Below, piece by piece: positions 63,938 to 64,000 of a stretch of DNA of 64,000 bases. How positions within the stretch are numbered: position 1 is the stretch's first letter; every line of letters starts with the position of its first letter. The position numbers and the translations under genes were made by a program. The notes beneath the pieces were generated by a model, which was not told the DNA's origin, searched no databases, and saw nothing but the letters and a program-made list of their open reading frames with translations. The stretch is from Melastoma dodecandrum. Taxonomy: Eukaryota; Streptophyta; Magnoliopsida; Myrtales; Melastomataceae. The stretch covers positions 1,426,001-1,490,000 of the forward strand of contig JARUPY010000271.1 in assembly GCA_029817715.1 (NCBI GenBank), in the 5' to 3' direction.

Positions 63938-64000
63938 CTGATAAACCAGCAAGTTAAGAAAAGGCGATTCCTACATCTTCTATCCACAACAACTAATAGA

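Overview
This is nuclear DNA from a flowering plant, most likely a eudicot. The genes carry many short introns with plant-type splice sites, and intergenic DNA is AT-rich with transposon remnants. Several products belong to plant-specific families: a GRAS regulator, a RADIALIS-like SANT protein, a Tubby-like F-box protein, a SYP1-type syntaxin and an ERD6-like sugar carrier. The species cannot be told from the sequence. There is no bacterial, organellar or viral gene cluster.

Left third (1-23600). From left to right: the 5' part of a plastid Era-type GTPase (minus, leaves the window); a coiled-coil protein with a C-terminal membrane segment (minus); a small plant-specific protein starting MFRALS (minus); a cytosolic inorganic pyrophosphatase (minus, 8 coding exons); a broken alpha/beta-hydrolase copy (minus); a degenerate repeat array; a DUF829/TMEM53-type alpha/beta hydrolase (plus); a SYP112-like Qa-SNARE (plus, one coding exon); and a TLP2-like Tubby F-box protein (plus).

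Middle (23600-47600). APC10/DOC1 of the anaphase-promoting complex (minus) converges on the Tubby gene. A RADIALIS-like protein (plus) follows. Next come about 5 kb of weakly interpretable DNA, an ERDL6-like vacuolar glucose carrier with 18 exons (plus), and NOL6/Nrap, an SSU-processome protein with 26 exons (plus).

Right third (47600-64000). A Maf-type nucleotide pyrophosphatase (minus, 9 exons) converges on NOL6. It shares a roughly 300-bp divergent promoter with an AE7-like (MIP18/DUF59) iron-sulfur assembly protein (plus). Then follow a multiply broken Sec14-like gene (minus), a small two-helix membrane protein (minus), an SCL4/7-type GRAS regulator (minus, one exon), a foldback element, and the 3' two thirds of mitochondrial succinate dehydrogenase flavoprotein SDH1 (minus, leaves the window).

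The genes are unrelated housekeeping and regulatory genes and do not form a pathway cluster. For the pyrophosphatase, APC10, the ERD6-like carrier, NOL6, Maf, AE7-like, Tubby and DUF829 genes I joined exons by reading frame and family similarity, and each gives one uninterrupted frame.

The most noteworthy observation is intron 1 of the AE7-like gene. It begins ATATCCTT and holds a perfect TTCCTTGAC branch site, which marks a minor-spliceosome (U12) intron, and it appears to end in AA rather than AC or AG. Five introns in five genes need a GC donor, more than expected by chance. Two gene copies are clear pseudogenes with identifiable lesions. I did not find a new multi-gene system.
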